Shown here: piece by piece, positions 6,712 through 16,440 of the stretch | Layout of the letters: every line of letters begins with the position of its first letter | How positions within the stretch are numbered: position 1 is the stretch's first letter | Origin: an uncultured Collinsella sp. | GTDB lineage: Bacteria; Actinomycetota; Coriobacteriia; Coriobacteriales; Coriobacteriaceae | Direction of reading: 5' to 3' | NCBI GenBank assembly: GCA_958415625.1 | Contig: CATYZI010000005.1 | Coordinates: 14,612 to 78,611, forward strand | Length of the DNA: 64,000 nucleotides | Program-made: the position numbers and the translations under genes | The notes under the pieces: generated by a model | Told to the model about the DNA's origin: nothing | Databases searched by the model: none | What the model saw: the letters and a program-made list of their open reading frames with translations, nothing else

Positions 6712-9489
6712 CTACCCGCGGTTGCGGACGCGGCTGTACGGCGTATCCACCATGGGCAGATCCGGACGTAGCTTGCCGTCGAATGCGCGATAGGCGTTCT
6801 GCACGGCGGGTGCCGTGGGGATCGTTGCGATCTCGCCGATGCCCTTGCCGCCGTATGCCACGGGCAGCAGCTCGTCCTTCTCCACGTAGATGGCGTGGAT
6901 ATCCGGAATCTCGGGCGCACGGAACAGCCCGAGCGTGCCGTACCTTGCCTGGGGTACGCAGTCCTTGAGCGGCCAGTCCTCGGTAAGCGCATAGCCCATA
7001 CCCATGAGCACGCCGCCTTCGATCTGACCCTGAATCGAGATGGGGTTGACCACCTTGCCCGAATCGTGCGCGGCATAGACCTCGCTCACGCGACCGTCGT
7101 CGTCCAAGATGACCACATGCGTGGCAAAGCCGTAGCAGATGTGGCTCTTGGGGTTGGGCACGTCGGCGCCCAGCTTGTCAGTCGGCTCCAGGTACACGTA
7201 GCTAAACTCGCAACCCTCGAGCGCCTTGATGGCGGCAGCGGGATCCTGAGGATGCATACCTTGGCCGGCGACGAGCTCCTGCGTACGCAGCTGATAGGCA
7301 CGACCGTCGTCGTACTCGATCTTGACGCCGTCGCCATGGGCGGCAACCGGGGCAGCAGGCGCGGGCTTGCCGGCCTCGACGCCAAACATGGCGTCGCGCA
7401 GCAAGAAGGCGGCGCCGCGCACGGCCTCGCCGGTCACGACCGTCTGACGCGAGCCAGACGTGGTGCCGGAGTCGGGAGCGTTCTCGGTGGAGCACTCGCC
7501 GTTGGCGATGCAGCGAAGCGGCAGACCGCAGGCCTCGGCAACGTCCTGCAAAAAGACGGTGTTGCAGCCCTGGCCGATGTCGGACGTGGCGGCGTAGACC
7601 ACGGCACGGCCGCCCTCGACGCGAATCTTGCAGCGACCGGCATCGGGCAGGCCCACGCCCACACCGGCGTTCTTCATGGCGCAGGCAATACCGGCATGGC
7701 CGGGATGCGCGTAATAGGCATCCTTGACCTCGAGCAGCGTCTCCTTCAGCGCCGTGGAGCAGTCGGCAATCTGGCCGTTGGGAAGCACCTCGCCCGGCTC
7801 AATCGCGTTCTTGTAGCGAATCTCCCACGGATCCAGGCCGACCTTCTCGGCCAGCAGGTCGATCAGGCTCTCGAGCGCAAACTCGGACTGACACACGCCA
7901 AAGCCGCGGAAGGCACCGGCCGGCGGGTTGTTGGTGTAGTAGCCAAAACCGCGGATGTCGGTGTTCTGGTACTTGTAGGGCCCGACGGCATGCGTGCAGG
8001 CGCGCTCGAGCACCGGGCCGCACAGCGACGCGTAGGCACCGGTGTCAAAGTTGATCTCGCAATCCAGACCGGTAAAGTTGCCCTCGGCGTCGCAACCCAG
8101 CGTAAAGGTGCCGTCCATGGCGTGGCGCTTGGGATGGAACGCGAGCGACTCGGCGCGGGTGAGCTTGCACTTCACAGGACGCTGGAGCTTATAGGCAGCA
8201 AGCGCGGCCAGGTGCTGGACGGACACGTCCTCCTTGCCGCCAAAGCCGCCGCCCACGAGCATGGTCTCGACGACCACGCGCTCGGGCTCGTTGTCCCAGC
8301 CAAACATGTGGGCACACTCTTTGCGCGTGTCGTAGGCGCCCTGGTCGGTCGACTGCACCTTGACGCCGTTCTTATACGGGAAGGCCACGGCGCACTCGGG
8401 CTCCAAGAAGGCATGCTCGGTAAAAGGCGTGGTAAAGCGCTGCGTCACGGTAAACGCGCTCTCGGCCAGCGCCTTGGCGGCATCACCGCGCGTCACGTGA
8501 CGGCTCTGGCACACGTTATCCTTGAGCTCTACGGTATTGCCAAAGGCAAAGAAGCTGTCGTGCAGGCGCGGGGCGTCTTCGGCCCTGGCCTCGACAATGT
8601 TGCGCACGGGTTCCAGCGGCTCGTAGTCAATCTTCACGAGCTTCTTGGCCTTCTCGAGCGTTGCCTCGTCCTCGGCTACCACCAAAACGATGGCGTCGCC
8701 CACGCAGCGGGTGATATCGCCCTGGGCGATCATGACGTCCCAGTCCTGGATAAGGTGGCCGACCTGGTTGACCGGCACGTCCTCGGCGCGCAGAATGCCC
8801 ACCACGCCGGGCAGGGCCTCGGCCTTGGAGGTGTCGATGGAAAGCACGCGGGCGCGCGGATACTTGGAACGCACGGCGCTGGCGTAGGTCAGACCCGGCT
8901 GGTCGAGCTCGTCGATGTCGTCGGGATACTTGCCCTCACCGAGCACCTTCTTACGCACGTCGATACGGAAGGCGCGCTTGCCCACGCCGTAGTCGTCGCC
9001 GCGCTCCAGGTCCTCATCGATCTGCTTTTCGCCGCGGAGCACCGCAGCGGCCAGCGAAATGCCCTCGATGATCTTCTTGTAGCCGGTGCAGCGGCACACG
9101 TTGCCGCGGATGGCGTACTTGATCTGCTCCTCGGTGGGCTCGGGGTCCTCGGCGATGAGCGCCGCGCCCGCCATGACCATGCCGGGGATGCAAAAGCCGC
9201 ACTGCACGGCGCCCACGGCGCCAAAGGCGTACACAAAGGCCTCGCGCACGTCCTCGGGCAGGCCCTCGACGGTCACGATGTTGCGGCCGGCGGCAAGGGC
9301 GGTAGTCAGCACGCACGCCTTGACGGCCGCACCGTCCACATGGATGGTGCAGGTGCCGCAGGCGCCCTCGGAGCATCCGTCCTTGGCGGAGTGGATGTTC
9401 AGGTCGTCGCGCAGGTAGCGCAGCAGCGGCTTGTTTTCCGTCGTCGTGCGCTCCACGCCGTTAACGGTAAAAGTGAATTCCTGTGCCAT
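6712..9489 (-). CDS. xdhD: Selenium-dependent xanthine dehydrogenase-type molybdenum hydroxylase
   Basis: This 925-residue enzyme fuses an N-terminal [2Fe-2S] part to a molybdopterin catalytic part and has no FAD domain, as in E. coli XdhD and the 'selenium-dependent xanthine dehydrogenase' family. Cys39, 44, 47 and 59 bind the plant-type cluster; Cys97, 100, 132 and 134 bind the second. Molybdenum-domain motifs include GGGFGGKED, GAFRGFG and GTTSGSRQT. It should hydroxylate a purine such as hypoxanthine or xanthine, or reduce urate, in the cytoplasm. It is the last gene of a cluster with a polyferredoxin and YgfK, which probably exchange electrons with it. Start supported by AGAAGGGA upstream. 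The exact substrate cannot be read from sequence. Confidence 0.92.
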   Translation of the reverse strand: MAQEFTFTVNGVERTTTENKPLLRYLRDDLNIHSAKDGCSEGACGTCTIHVDGAAVKACVLTTALAAGRNIVTVEGLPEDVREAFVYAFGAVGAVQCGFCIPGMVMAGAALIAEDPEPTEEQIKYAIRGNVCRCTGYKKIIEGISLAAAVLRGEKQIDEDLERGDDYGVGKRAFRIDVRKKVLGEGKYPDDIDELDQPGLTYASAVRSKYPRARVLSIDTSKAEALPGVVGILRAEDVPVNQVGHLIQDWDVMIAQGDITRCVGDAIVLVVAEDEATLEKAKKLVKIDYEPLEPVRNIVEARAEDAPRLHDSFFAFGNTVELKDNVCQSRHVTRGDAAKALAESAFTVTQRFTTPFTEHAFLEPECAVAFPYKNGVKVQSTDQGAYDTRKECAHMFGWDNEPERVVVETMLVGGGFGGKEDVSVQHLAALAAYKLQRPVKCKLTRAESLAFHPKRHAMDGTFTLGCDAEGNFTGLDCEINFDTGAYASLCGPVLERACTHAVGPYKYQNTDIRGFGYYTNNPPAGAFRGFGVCQSEFALESLIDLLAEKVGLDPWEIRYKNAIEPGEVLPNGQIADCSTALKETLLEVKDAYYAHPGHAGIACAMKNAGVGVGLPDAGRCKIRVEGGRAVVYAATSDIGQGCNTVFLQDVAEACGLPLRCIANGECSTENAPDSGTTSGSRQTVVTGEAVRGAAFLLRDAMFGVEAGKPAPAAPVAAHGDGVKIEYDDGRAYQLRTQELVAGQGMHPQDPAAAIKALEGCEFSYVYLEPTDKLGADVPNPKSHICYGFATHVVILDDDGRVSEVYAAHDSGKVVNPISIQGQIEGGVLMGMGYALTEDWPLKDCVPQARYGTLGLFRAPEIPDIHAIYVEKDELLPVAYGGKGIGEIATIPTAPAVQNAYRAFDGKLRPDLPMVDTPYSRVRNRG

Positions 9490-9501
9490 GGTGATTCCCT
9501 T

Positions 9502-9981
9502 CTACACGCCGGCGGCGATGCCGGTGCGGTCGTGGATGGCGCCATGCGGGCACACGACGGCGCACATGCCGCACGACAGGCAGTCCGTACCGTCGATATG
9601 GGCACAGTTGTCCTCGATGCGGATAGCGCCGGCGGGGCACTTTTTGGCGCACATGCCGCAGCCGATGCAGCTGGTGTCGCAAATCTTGCGGGCGATGGCG
9701 CCCTTATCGGTGTTGTTGCAGCGCACCAGGATGTTCTGGTAGCCGGGGACGAAGGCAATCACGCGCTGCGGGCACGCCATACCGCACAGGCCGCAGCCCG
9801 TGCACTTGGAGCGGTCCACGCGGGCGACGCCATCGAACAGCTCGATGGCACCGTGGGGGCAGGCCGTGACGCAAGCGCCACAGCCAATGCAGCCTTCGCT
9901 GCAGCGGGCGTCGCCGCCTGCGAAAGCACAGCCGCTTCCGCAGGCAACGTAGGCCACGTTATGTTGAATAGCTTTGGCCAT
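9502..9981 (-). CDS. Polyferredoxin with four 4Fe-4S motifs
   Basis: A 159-residue iron-sulfur protein. Four CxxCxxCxxxCP motifs are visible (CIGCGACVTACP, CTGCGLCGMACP, CIGCGMCAKKCP, CLSCGMCAVVCP), plus an N-terminal Cys group (CGSGC). It has no membrane segment. It is placed 12 bases before the molybdenum hydroxylase and 10 bases after ygfK, so the three are almost certainly co-transcribed. Inferred role: passing electrons between the FAD-lacking hydroxylase and the flavin-containing YgfK. Confidence 0.93.
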   Translation of the reverse strand: MAKAIQHNVAYVACGSGCAFAGGDARCSEGCIGCGACVTACPHGAIELFDGVARVDRSKCTGCGLCGMACPQRVIAFVPGYQNILVRCNNTDKGAIARKICDTSCIGCGMCAKKCPAGAIRIEDNCAHIDGTDCLSCGMCAVVCPHGAIHDRTGIAAGV

Positions 9982-9991
9982 AAAGACTCGC

Positions 9992-12991
9992 CTATTTCTT
10001 AAGAAGGTACGAATAGTTGTCGCGCACGGCCCTAATGGTCAGGCGGACGGCCTCGGGAAGGCCGGTGTTGACGGCATCGACCGAGACGGTGCGGACCGTG
10101 CCGGCGACGCGGACCTTAAAGTGATCCTCGTCCACGGCCAGGAAGCCCTCGTTCTCGGAGTTCTCCATGTCCTGCTCGCTCCAGAACAGGGTGAGCTTGT
10201 CCTTGTAGGGACGACCCTCCTGGTAGGGGCAGAACACGGCGCAGTTGCCGCACTCGTTGCACATGCCGTCGACATGGACGACCTGGTGCTTGTCCAGACC
10301 CGGAACCTTAATTGCCACGTTGGCGCGGTTGGGGCATACGTCGCAGCAGACCTCGCACACCGAGCCGCAGCCTAGGCAGCGGGTCTTGGTGCAATTGCGC
10401 TTGTCGCGGCACAGCGACCCCTTGCGCTCGTAGCAGGCGTCCTCGCGACCGGCCTGAGCATTCTGGTCGGCGTACTTGTTAAAGTCCACGCCAGCGATGG
10501 CACGGGCGACCTCGGCGGCGTCGGCGATAGCCTCGACCACGGTGGCCGGACCGCGACGGCAGTCACCGGCAGCCCAGACGCCCTCGACGCCGGTGGAGGT
10601 GGCGGCAAGGCGGCCGCGACGGTCGTGCTCGACGCCCGCGGCATCGTACAGGCTGGCATCGATGCCCTCGCCCACGGCGCAGATCACCGTGGTGGCGGGA
10701 AGCTCGACGGTCTCGCCCGTGGCGACAGGGCTGCGACGGCCGCTTGCATCCGGCTCGCCAAGCTCCATAACATCGCAGGTCAGCACGGCGCCGTTGAGCG
10801 CCTTGGGCGCCAGCAGCTCGCAGAACTCAACGCCGTCAGCAAGAGCAAGATCGAGCTCTTCCTCGTCGGCGGGCATTTGCTTCTTGGTGCGGCGATACAC
10901 CAGGCGCACGTTCTTCACGCCAGCCAGGCGCTTGGCCACGCGGGCCGCGTCCATAGCGGTATTGCCGGCGCCGATGACCACGACATCCTCGCCCAGCTCG
11001 AGTTTCTCGCCCTTCTTGGCGGCCTCGAGGAACTCCAGTACGTCGAGCTCGGCGCCCTCGCCCAGGCCCGCAGAGCCGGGCATCCAGGCACCGGTGGCCA
11101 CGACCACGTCGGTAAAGCCCTGGGCCTTGAGCTCGTCAATGGACTCCACGCGAGCGTTAAGCTGAACCTTGGCGCCAAAGGCCAGGCAGAGCTCGGCGTC
11201 GTGCGAGATATCGTCGCTCGCGATACGGAACTCGGGGATCACGTGACGGACCACACCGCCGAGCGAATCGCGGGCCTCGAAGATAGTGACGGGCACGCCG
11301 GCACGCGTCAGGAAGAACGCCGTCGCCAGGCCGGCAGGGCCGCCGCCGATAACGGCAACGTTGCGCTCACCGTCGCTGGCGATGGCCTGGGCGCGCAGCT
11401 TGGGCAGCACGGCGGTCATGGCCTCGCGGGCGGCCTTGAGCTTGCTGGCGCGAATCTGGGCGCCCTCGGGCTCGTAGAATGCACGCTCGCAGGCACGGCC
11501 GCAGGGATGCGGGCAGATGGTACCGGTAATGAACGGCAGGGCGTTGCGCTCGATGATGATGTTGAGCGCGTCCTCGTAGCGGCCCTCGTCAACAGCCGCC
11601 AGATAGGCAGGGATATCCTGCTGGATGGGGCAGCTCGTACGGCACGGCGTGGTAAAGCAGTCGGAAAGCGGGCTCTTGCCAGCGACCTTGCGGTCGGGCA
11701 GCGGACGCAGCGGCTTCTTGTAGAGCGGGTTGGTGAGTGAGTCGGTCTGGATCGCGGTCACGGCCTCGAGAGAGACGCCCGCGAACGGCTTGCCGTCCAG
11801 ATCGCCAAACTCGCCGGCCATCTGGCTAAAGCGCTCGTAGCCACCGGGCTTGAGCACGTCGGTCGCCAGGGTAACGGGCCAAATACCGGCATCATACAGG
11901 GCGCGGATGTTGTAGACCGTGGCACCACCGGAGTAGCTGATGCGCAGCTTGCCGTCAAACTGCTCGGTAATGCGGCGGGCGGCCTCGATGGTCAGTGAGA
12001 ACAGCGAACGGCCGGACATGTACATCTCGGTGGAAGGCAGCTCGTTCCTCGTCACGTCGACGGGGAACGTGTTGGTCAGCTTGACGCCAAACTCCAGGCC
12101 GCGCTCGGCGCACAGGGCAATCAGGCGCTCGAACATGGGCACGGCGTCGGCCCACTGCAGGTCCTCGCGGAAGTGCGTATCATCAAAGACGATGTAGTCA
12201 AAGCCCAGCTCGTTCAGGCGCTGACGGGCAAACTCATAGCCCAGCAGCGTGGGGTTGCACTTGATGTAGGTGTTGAGGCCCTTCTCGGTGATGAGGTAGG
12301 TCGCGATGCGCTCGATCTCGGCGGGCGGGCAGCCATGCAGCGTGGACTCGGTGATGGAGTTGGACACGCGCGCCGGAATGGACTCGACAAACGCGGCGTC
12401 GACATGCTCAAACTTGTCCAGGTTGGCGAGTGCCCAGGCACGGCACTCGTTCCAGACGTCGGAGCCGCTGGCATCCTTCATGCCCTCGATGTAGGCGTCG
12501 ACCTTGGGGCTCTTAATGCCCTCCAGGTCATAGCCCACCGACATGTTGAAGACAAAGCCGTCCGGGCTGCCCAGACCGTACTCGCGAGCGATCAGGTGGC
12601 AGGCAAACCATGCCTTCACGTACTCGGCAAAGGCCTGCGGAACCTCGAGCTCGGTCGACCATTCGCAGTTGTAGCACTCGTCCTGAGCCACGATGCAGGG
12701 CTTGTTGACGCACTTGGAGAGCTCCTCGCCGTCCATAACCTGGACGGTCTTGAGCTCAAAGAAGCGAGAACCGGCCACATAAGAGGCCACGATGTTCTGG
12801 GCCAGCTGCGTATTGGGACCGGCAGCCGGGCCAAACGGAGTCTCGATGCGCTCGTCAAAAATGGGAAGCGCACCCTCCTGGTTGGTCGTGACCATCTTAC
12901 GCACGCCAAAGATGGCGTCCTGGGTCTTGTGCTCCTCGATGATCCAGTTCATCAGCTGCGAAAACGGGATCGGCCTCATGATGTCGCTCAT
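9992..12991 (-). CDS. ygfK: YgfK-type putative selenate reductase subunit / flavin-Fe-S oxidoreductase
   Basis: 999 residues from the ATG at 12991, which is preceded by AGAGGAG; longer upstream starts are rejected. The N-terminal part (1-430) resembles a dihydroorotate dehydrogenase-like barrel. A GltD-type Cys cluster (CFTTPCRTSCP, about 445-455) precedes a dinucleotide-binding domain (VAVIGGGPAGLATAF, about 545-560) and a second nucleotide site (VVVIGAGNTAMDAAR). The C-terminus has ferredoxin motifs (CLGCGSVCEVCCDVCP and CNECGNCAVFCP). E. coli YgfK has the same layout and length. YgfK, SsnA and Xdh-type genes belong to the anaerobic purine/urate degradation clusters described in gut bacteria. 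Probably an electron-transfer or reductase partner in that pathway. Confidence 0.93.
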   Translation of the reverse strand: MSDIMRPIPFSQLMNWIIEEHKTQDAIFGVRKMVTTNQEGALPIFDERIETPFGPAAGPNTQLAQNIVASYVAGSRFFELKTVQVMDGEELSKCVNKPCIVAQDECYNCEWSTELEVPQAFAEYVKAWFACHLIAREYGLGSPDGFVFNMSVGYDLEGIKSPKVDAYIEGMKDASGSDVWNECRAWALANLDKFEHVDAAFVESIPARVSNSITESTLHGCPPAEIERIATYLITEKGLNTYIKCNPTLLGYEFARQRLNELGFDYIVFDDTHFREDLQWADAVPMFERLIALCAERGLEFGVKLTNTFPVDVTRNELPSTEMYMSGRSLFSLTIEAARRITEQFDGKLRISYSGGATVYNIRALYDAGIWPVTLATDVLKPGGYERFSQMAGEFGDLDGKPFAGVSLEAVTAIQTDSLTNPLYKKPLRPLPDRKVAGKSPLSDCFTTPCRTSCPIQQDIPAYLAAVDEGRYEDALNIIIERNALPFITGTICPHPCGRACERAFYEPEGAQIRASKLKAAREAMTAVLPKLRAQAIASDGERNVAVIGGGPAGLATAFFLTRAGVPVTIFEARDSLGGVVRHVIPEFRIASDDISHDAELCLAFGAKVQLNARVESIDELKAQGFTDVVVATGAWMPGSAGLGEGAELDVLEFLEAAKKGEKLELGEDVVVIGAGNTAMDAARVAKRLAGVKNVRLVYRRTKKQMPADEEELDLALADGVEFCELLAPKALNGAVLTCDVMELGEPDASGRRSPVATGETVELPATTVICAVGEGIDASLYDAAGVEHDRRGRLAATSTGVEGVWAAGDCRRGPATVVEAIADAAEVARAIAGVDFNKYADQNAQAGREDACYERKGSLCRDKRNCTKTRCLGCGSVCEVCCDVCPNRANVAIKVPGLDKHQVVHVDGMCNECGNCAVFCPYQEGRPYKDKLTLFWSEQDMENSENEGFLAVDEDHFKVRVAGTVRTVSVDAVNTGLPEAVRLTIRAVRDNYSYLLKK

Positions 12992-13089
12992 AGTGAGCTC
13001 CTCTCTGTAACGCCCGGCGAGACCGCGCGGCGGGCGCAAATACGGTGTAGCGCTAGCACAGCGCCGGCGACCCCGCGGAGGCCGCCTAT

Positions 13090-13125
13090 GCGCGCGTCGG
13101 ATGCGGCGAAACATCCGACGCGCGC
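13090..13125 (-). other. Perfect 14-bp stem-loop between ssnA and ygfK
   Basis: Arms 13090-13103 (GCGCGCGTCGGATG) and 13112-13125 are exact complements around an 8-base loop. There is no T-run, so it is not a standard terminator. It lies in a 150-base GC-rich gap inside an otherwise tightly packed operon, where it could stabilise or process the mRNA or lower read-through. Confidence 0.6.
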
Positions 13126-13141
13126 GAATCTCCAATTGGAA

Positions 13142-14497
13142 TTAATACACGCGATCGTTGAGCGTGCTCCAGAGCTTCTTGGACTCGGCCATGGTCCACG
13201 CGTTGATCTTGTCCTCATCAATGCCAACGAACTCGCGATCCTTGTACAGGACGCGGCCGTTGATGATGGTGGTGCGGCAGTTTTTGCCCATCATGCCAAA
13301 GAGCATGTGGCCGTCGATATTCTCCTCGCTCAGCGGCGTAAAGGGCTTATAGTCCATGACGATGACATCGGCGGCAGCGCCGGCCTCGAGCACGCCGAGC
13401 TTGCGATCGAAGTACTTGCTCGCCATCTTGGCGTTGTTCTCGAACAGCATGGTCATGGCCTCGCACCAGCCCACGTTGGGCATGGCGGCGTTGTGGCGCT
13501 GAATGATCAGGAAGACCTTAAGGCTCTCGAGCATATCGTGGGTGTAGGCGTCGGTGCCCATGCACACGGGGATACCGCGGCGGAAGAACTCGAGCACGGG
13601 GGCGCAGCCCACGGCGTTGCCCATATTGGATTCGGGGTTGTTGACGAGCCAGGTACCGGACTCCTTGACGATATCCATCTCGGCAGGCGTCACGTGGATG
13701 CAGTGGCCGAGCATGGTGTCGGGACCCAGCAGATTGTGCTGCAGCAGGCGCTCGACGGGGCTGATGCCACCGCGGTTGAGGCGGGAGTCCCACACGTCAT
13801 TCATGCCCTCGCACACATGGATGTGGAAGCCGGTCAGGCCGTTGTTGGCCTCGGCCATCTTATCCATGGTCTCGTCCGACAGCGTAAAGGTGGCATGTCC
13901 GCCAAACATGGCGGCGATCATGTGGTTGTCGTTATCGCGACGCTCCTTGGCGGCCCACTGGGCAAACTCGGCGTTCTCGGCAATGGCCTGGTCGCATTTT
14001 TCCTGGCCGCGGCGGTCGGAGACCTCGTAGCACAGGCACGAACGCATGCCCAGCTCCTGAGCTGCATCCTTAATGGTAAAGAGGCTTCCCGGGATTTCGC
14101 AGAAGCTCGCATGATGATCGAAGATCGTGGTGACGCCATCGCGGATGGAGTCAAGAATCGTGGCATAGGCGCTGGCCTTGGTGCCGTCGAGCGTCAGGTT
14201 GTCGTCGATCTTCCACCACTGCTGCTCAAGATTCTCCAGGAAGTTGGTGGGGTTGCAGCCCTTAATGGCAAGGCCGCGGGCCAGACCCGAGTAGATGTGG
14301 GTGTGGCAATTGATGAGTCCGGGCATGATGAGGTTGCCCTGGGCATCGACGTACTCGGCATCCGGGTACTTGGCCTTGAGCTCGCACTCGGGGCCCACTT
14401 CGACGATCGTATCTCCGTCAATGGCGACCGCACCGTTTGGAATGAACGGGGTCTGAGCGTTGCGGGTAAAGACGGAACCGTTAGCGACCAGAAGCAT
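13142..14497 (-). CDS. ssnA: SsnA-type aminohydrolase
   Basis: 451 residues from the ATG at 14497, preceded by GAAGGGAG. Amidohydrolase-superfamily metal ligands are visible: INCHTHIYSG (about 62-71), the later FHIHVCEG and GHCIHVTP, and the final GTDAYTHD aspartate. The C-terminal GAAADVIVMD is typical of guanine deaminase/TrzA-like enzymes. E. coli SsnA is encoded beside ygfK and xdhD, as here. It likely hydrolyses an amino or amide group of a purine-derived intermediate. A 150-base gap with a hairpin separates it from ygfK. Confidence 0.92.
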   Translation of the reverse strand: MLLVANGSVFTRNAQTPFIPNGAVAIDGDTIVEVGPECELKAKYPDAEYVDAQGNLIMPGLINCHTHIYSGLARGLAIKGCNPTNFLENLEQQWWKIDDNLTLDGTKASAYATILDSIRDGVTTIFDHHASFCEIPGSLFTIKDAAQELGMRSCLCYEVSDRRGQEKCDQAIAENAEFAQWAAKERRDNDNHMIAAMFGGHATFTLSDETMDKMAEANNGLTGFHIHVCEGMNDVWDSRLNRGGISPVERLLQHNLLGPDTMLGHCIHVTPAEMDIVKESGTWLVNNPESNMGNAVGCAPVLEFFRRGIPVCMGTDAYTHDMLESLKVFLIIQRHNAAMPNVGWCEAMTMLFENNAKMASKYFDRKLGVLEAGAAADVIVMDYKPFTPLSEENIDGHMLFGMMGKNCRTTIINGRVLYKDREFVGIDEDKINAWTMAESKKLWSTLNDRVY

Positions 14498-14693
14498 AAA
14501 TGCTCCCTTCAACATCAGGGGCGGGGTTTGACACCTCTGACATGGCGGAAGTGCGAAGCGCCGGCCTACACCGGAAACGGGCCCTCTCCCGTCAACGCTT
14601 CACCAAAGGGACAAACCCTTTGAAGTGCGGCTTGGCGCCGCATGACGTCGGCGGACGAGGCGATGCGCCCGCCGACGAATAGCACCGAATTGG

Positions 14694-16088
14694 TTACTTC
14701 TTGCTCTCGGGCAAGACCAGATCCACGGCAGCGTCCTTAGCAGCATCGATGTGCTGAGCCACGACCGGCGTCTGCGGAAGGATCAGGTTAAGGACAATGG
14801 CCATGATGGCGGTGGGGGTCACGGCATTGGAGCCGATGACGGTGGACACCCAGGCGGGCATACCCTCGCCGGCAAGGCAACCGCTGGCCATCCAGATACC
14901 CAGGCCAAAGACGACGGAGGTGCCGACGATGGTGGTAGTGCGCTGCGTGAGGCCCTCGCGGGTGAACATGCGCACGCCGTTCATGGTGATGGTGCCAAAG
15001 ACGCCGACGGTCGCGCCGCCGATAACGGGCTGCGGGATAGCGGAAAGGACGGCAGAGAGCTGCGGGAACAGACCGGCGATGGCAAAGACGGCCGCGATGA
15101 TCACAAAGACCCACTTGTTGACGACCTTGTTGGAGCAGATGATGCCCACGTTCTGGCCAAGGGCGCTGGTGGGAAGACCGCCCAGCAGGCCGCCGACCAT
15201 AGAGGTGAGGCCCTGGGACACGATAGCGCCGGAGAGCTCGCGCTCGGTGGGCATACGGTCGATGGAGCCCAGGCAGGCGGCGGAGACGTCACCGATAACC
15301 TGGATGGCAACCATGGGGAACACAACAGCGAGGGTAATGCAGACTTCGGGATCAAACTCGAGCGCGTAGGGCATGAGCTTGGGAAGGGCGAAGACCTGAG
15401 CGGTGGCGACGCTGGAGAAGTCGATCATGCCAAAGGGGATCGAAACGATCATGCCAACGATCATGCCAAAGAACACGGATCCCAGCTTGAGCGTGCCCTT
15501 GCCAAAGTTGGCGAGCGCAAAGACCACGGCGAAGGTGATAAGAGCGACGCACCAGGCCTGCGGAGTGCCCCACAGCGGCGTACCCATACCGCCGGCCATA
15601 TACTTGACGGCCGTGGGATACAGCGAAACGCCGATGGAGAAGATGACCGTACCGGTCACGACGGGCGGGAACAGCCACTTGATCTTGCTGTAGGCCAGAC
15701 CAAAGAGGACCGCGACGGCGCCGCCGACGATCTCGCCGCCCAGCAGCGCACCAAAGCTAAAGCCCGAGGCACCCATGGCCTGCAGAGCCGGCAGGAACGC
15801 GAACGAAACGCCCATGACGATGGGCAGGCCGCCGCCGATGCGACGGAAGGGAGCGAAGGCCTGAAGGGCCGTATCGATCGCCGAAAGAATGAGCGCGACC
15901 TGGATGATGTCGGTGCTCTGCTGGCTATTAAAGCCGTAGACGCCGGCCATGATGACCGCCGGGGTAATGATGCCGGCAAACGATGCCAGTACGTGCTGAA
16001 GGGCACACGGGATCATTTCCTTAACGGGAGGCATGCCTTCGCGAGTGAACAGGGCTTCAGTGCCGTTCGTAACCGTCTCCTGGGTCAT
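14694..16088 (-). CDS. NCS2-family uracil/xanthine/urate permease
   Basis: 464 residues from the ATG at 16088 (MTQETVTNG). The sequence is hydrophobic throughout, with about 12-14 membrane segments. NCS2 signatures include the QHVLASFAG start of the first segment, GDVSAACLG and the region GLPTSALGQNVG. It is the first gene of the minus-strand purine locus and is divergent from a YheO-type regulator, so the substrate is most likely urate or xanthine; the family also moves uracil. A 196-base gap with small GC-rich hairpins separates it from ssnA. Confidence 0.9.
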   Translation of the reverse strand: MTQETVTNGTEALFTREGMPPVKEMIPCALQHVLASFAGIITPAVIMAGVYGFNSQQSTDIIQVALILSAIDTALQAFAPFRRIGGGLPIVMGVSFAFLPALQAMGASGFSFGALLGGEIVGGAVAVLFGLAYSKIKWLFPPVVTGTVIFSIGVSLYPTAVKYMAGGMGTPLWGTPQAWCVALITFAVVFALANFGKGTLKLGSVFFGMIVGMIVSIPFGMIDFSSVATAQVFALPKLMPYALEFDPEVCITLAVVFPMVAIQVIGDVSAACLGSIDRMPTERELSGAIVSQGLTSMVGGLLGGLPTSALGQNVGIICSNKVVNKWVFVIIAAVFAIAGLFPQLSAVLSAIPQPVIGGATVGVFGTITMNGVRMFTREGLTQRTTTIVGTSVVFGLGIWMASGCLAGEGMPAWVSTVIGSNAVTPTAIMAIVLNLILPQTPVVAQHIDAAKDAAVDLVLPESKK

Positions 16089-16440
16089 TTGACCACCAAT
16101 CCTCGAAGTAGTTGTTTTCGCATCTAACGCTCTATTGTGACGCAGTGCGGGGTTGAGGTTGTGCCTTCGTTGCATATCGTATTAAAGATGATTCTCATTC
16201 TCAATAATAATTTTTTGTTATCAGACTATTCTTGAGCTGAGACAATGCATTTCCGCAGGTCAAGAAAGTGTCTGTTCAAAATAACATCTAGCTTTTCTTT
16301 TGGTCGACCGTTTACCGCCAAATACCTACCGCTCATCTGTATTACGCAATGTACCTGCGAATATGTGAGTCAATAGACACCGTGTTACCATGAGAAAAAA
16401 TTGTTATGAACATTTCCGATTTCACCCAAAGGAGTTGCCC
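16089..16440. promoter_or_regulatory. Divergent promoter region between permease and regulator
   Basis: The region is strikingly AT-rich compared with its neighbours. For the permease (minus strand) a -35 TTATTG (16207-16202) and -10 TAATAC (16184-16179) are 17 bases apart. The spacer holds TGAGAATGAGAATCATC, which resembles a Fur-type iron box, so metal control is possible but unproven. The plus-strand promoter for the regulator must lie within 16300-16420; no clear hexamers were chosen. No gene is seen. Confidence 0.5.

Noticed and set aside
6895..14623. Long plus-strand frames opposite the purine operon genes (about 1000 and 800 codons)
   Set aside because: Shadow frames of high-GC genes; the minus-strand proteins have clear family motifs and Shine-Dalgarno sites.
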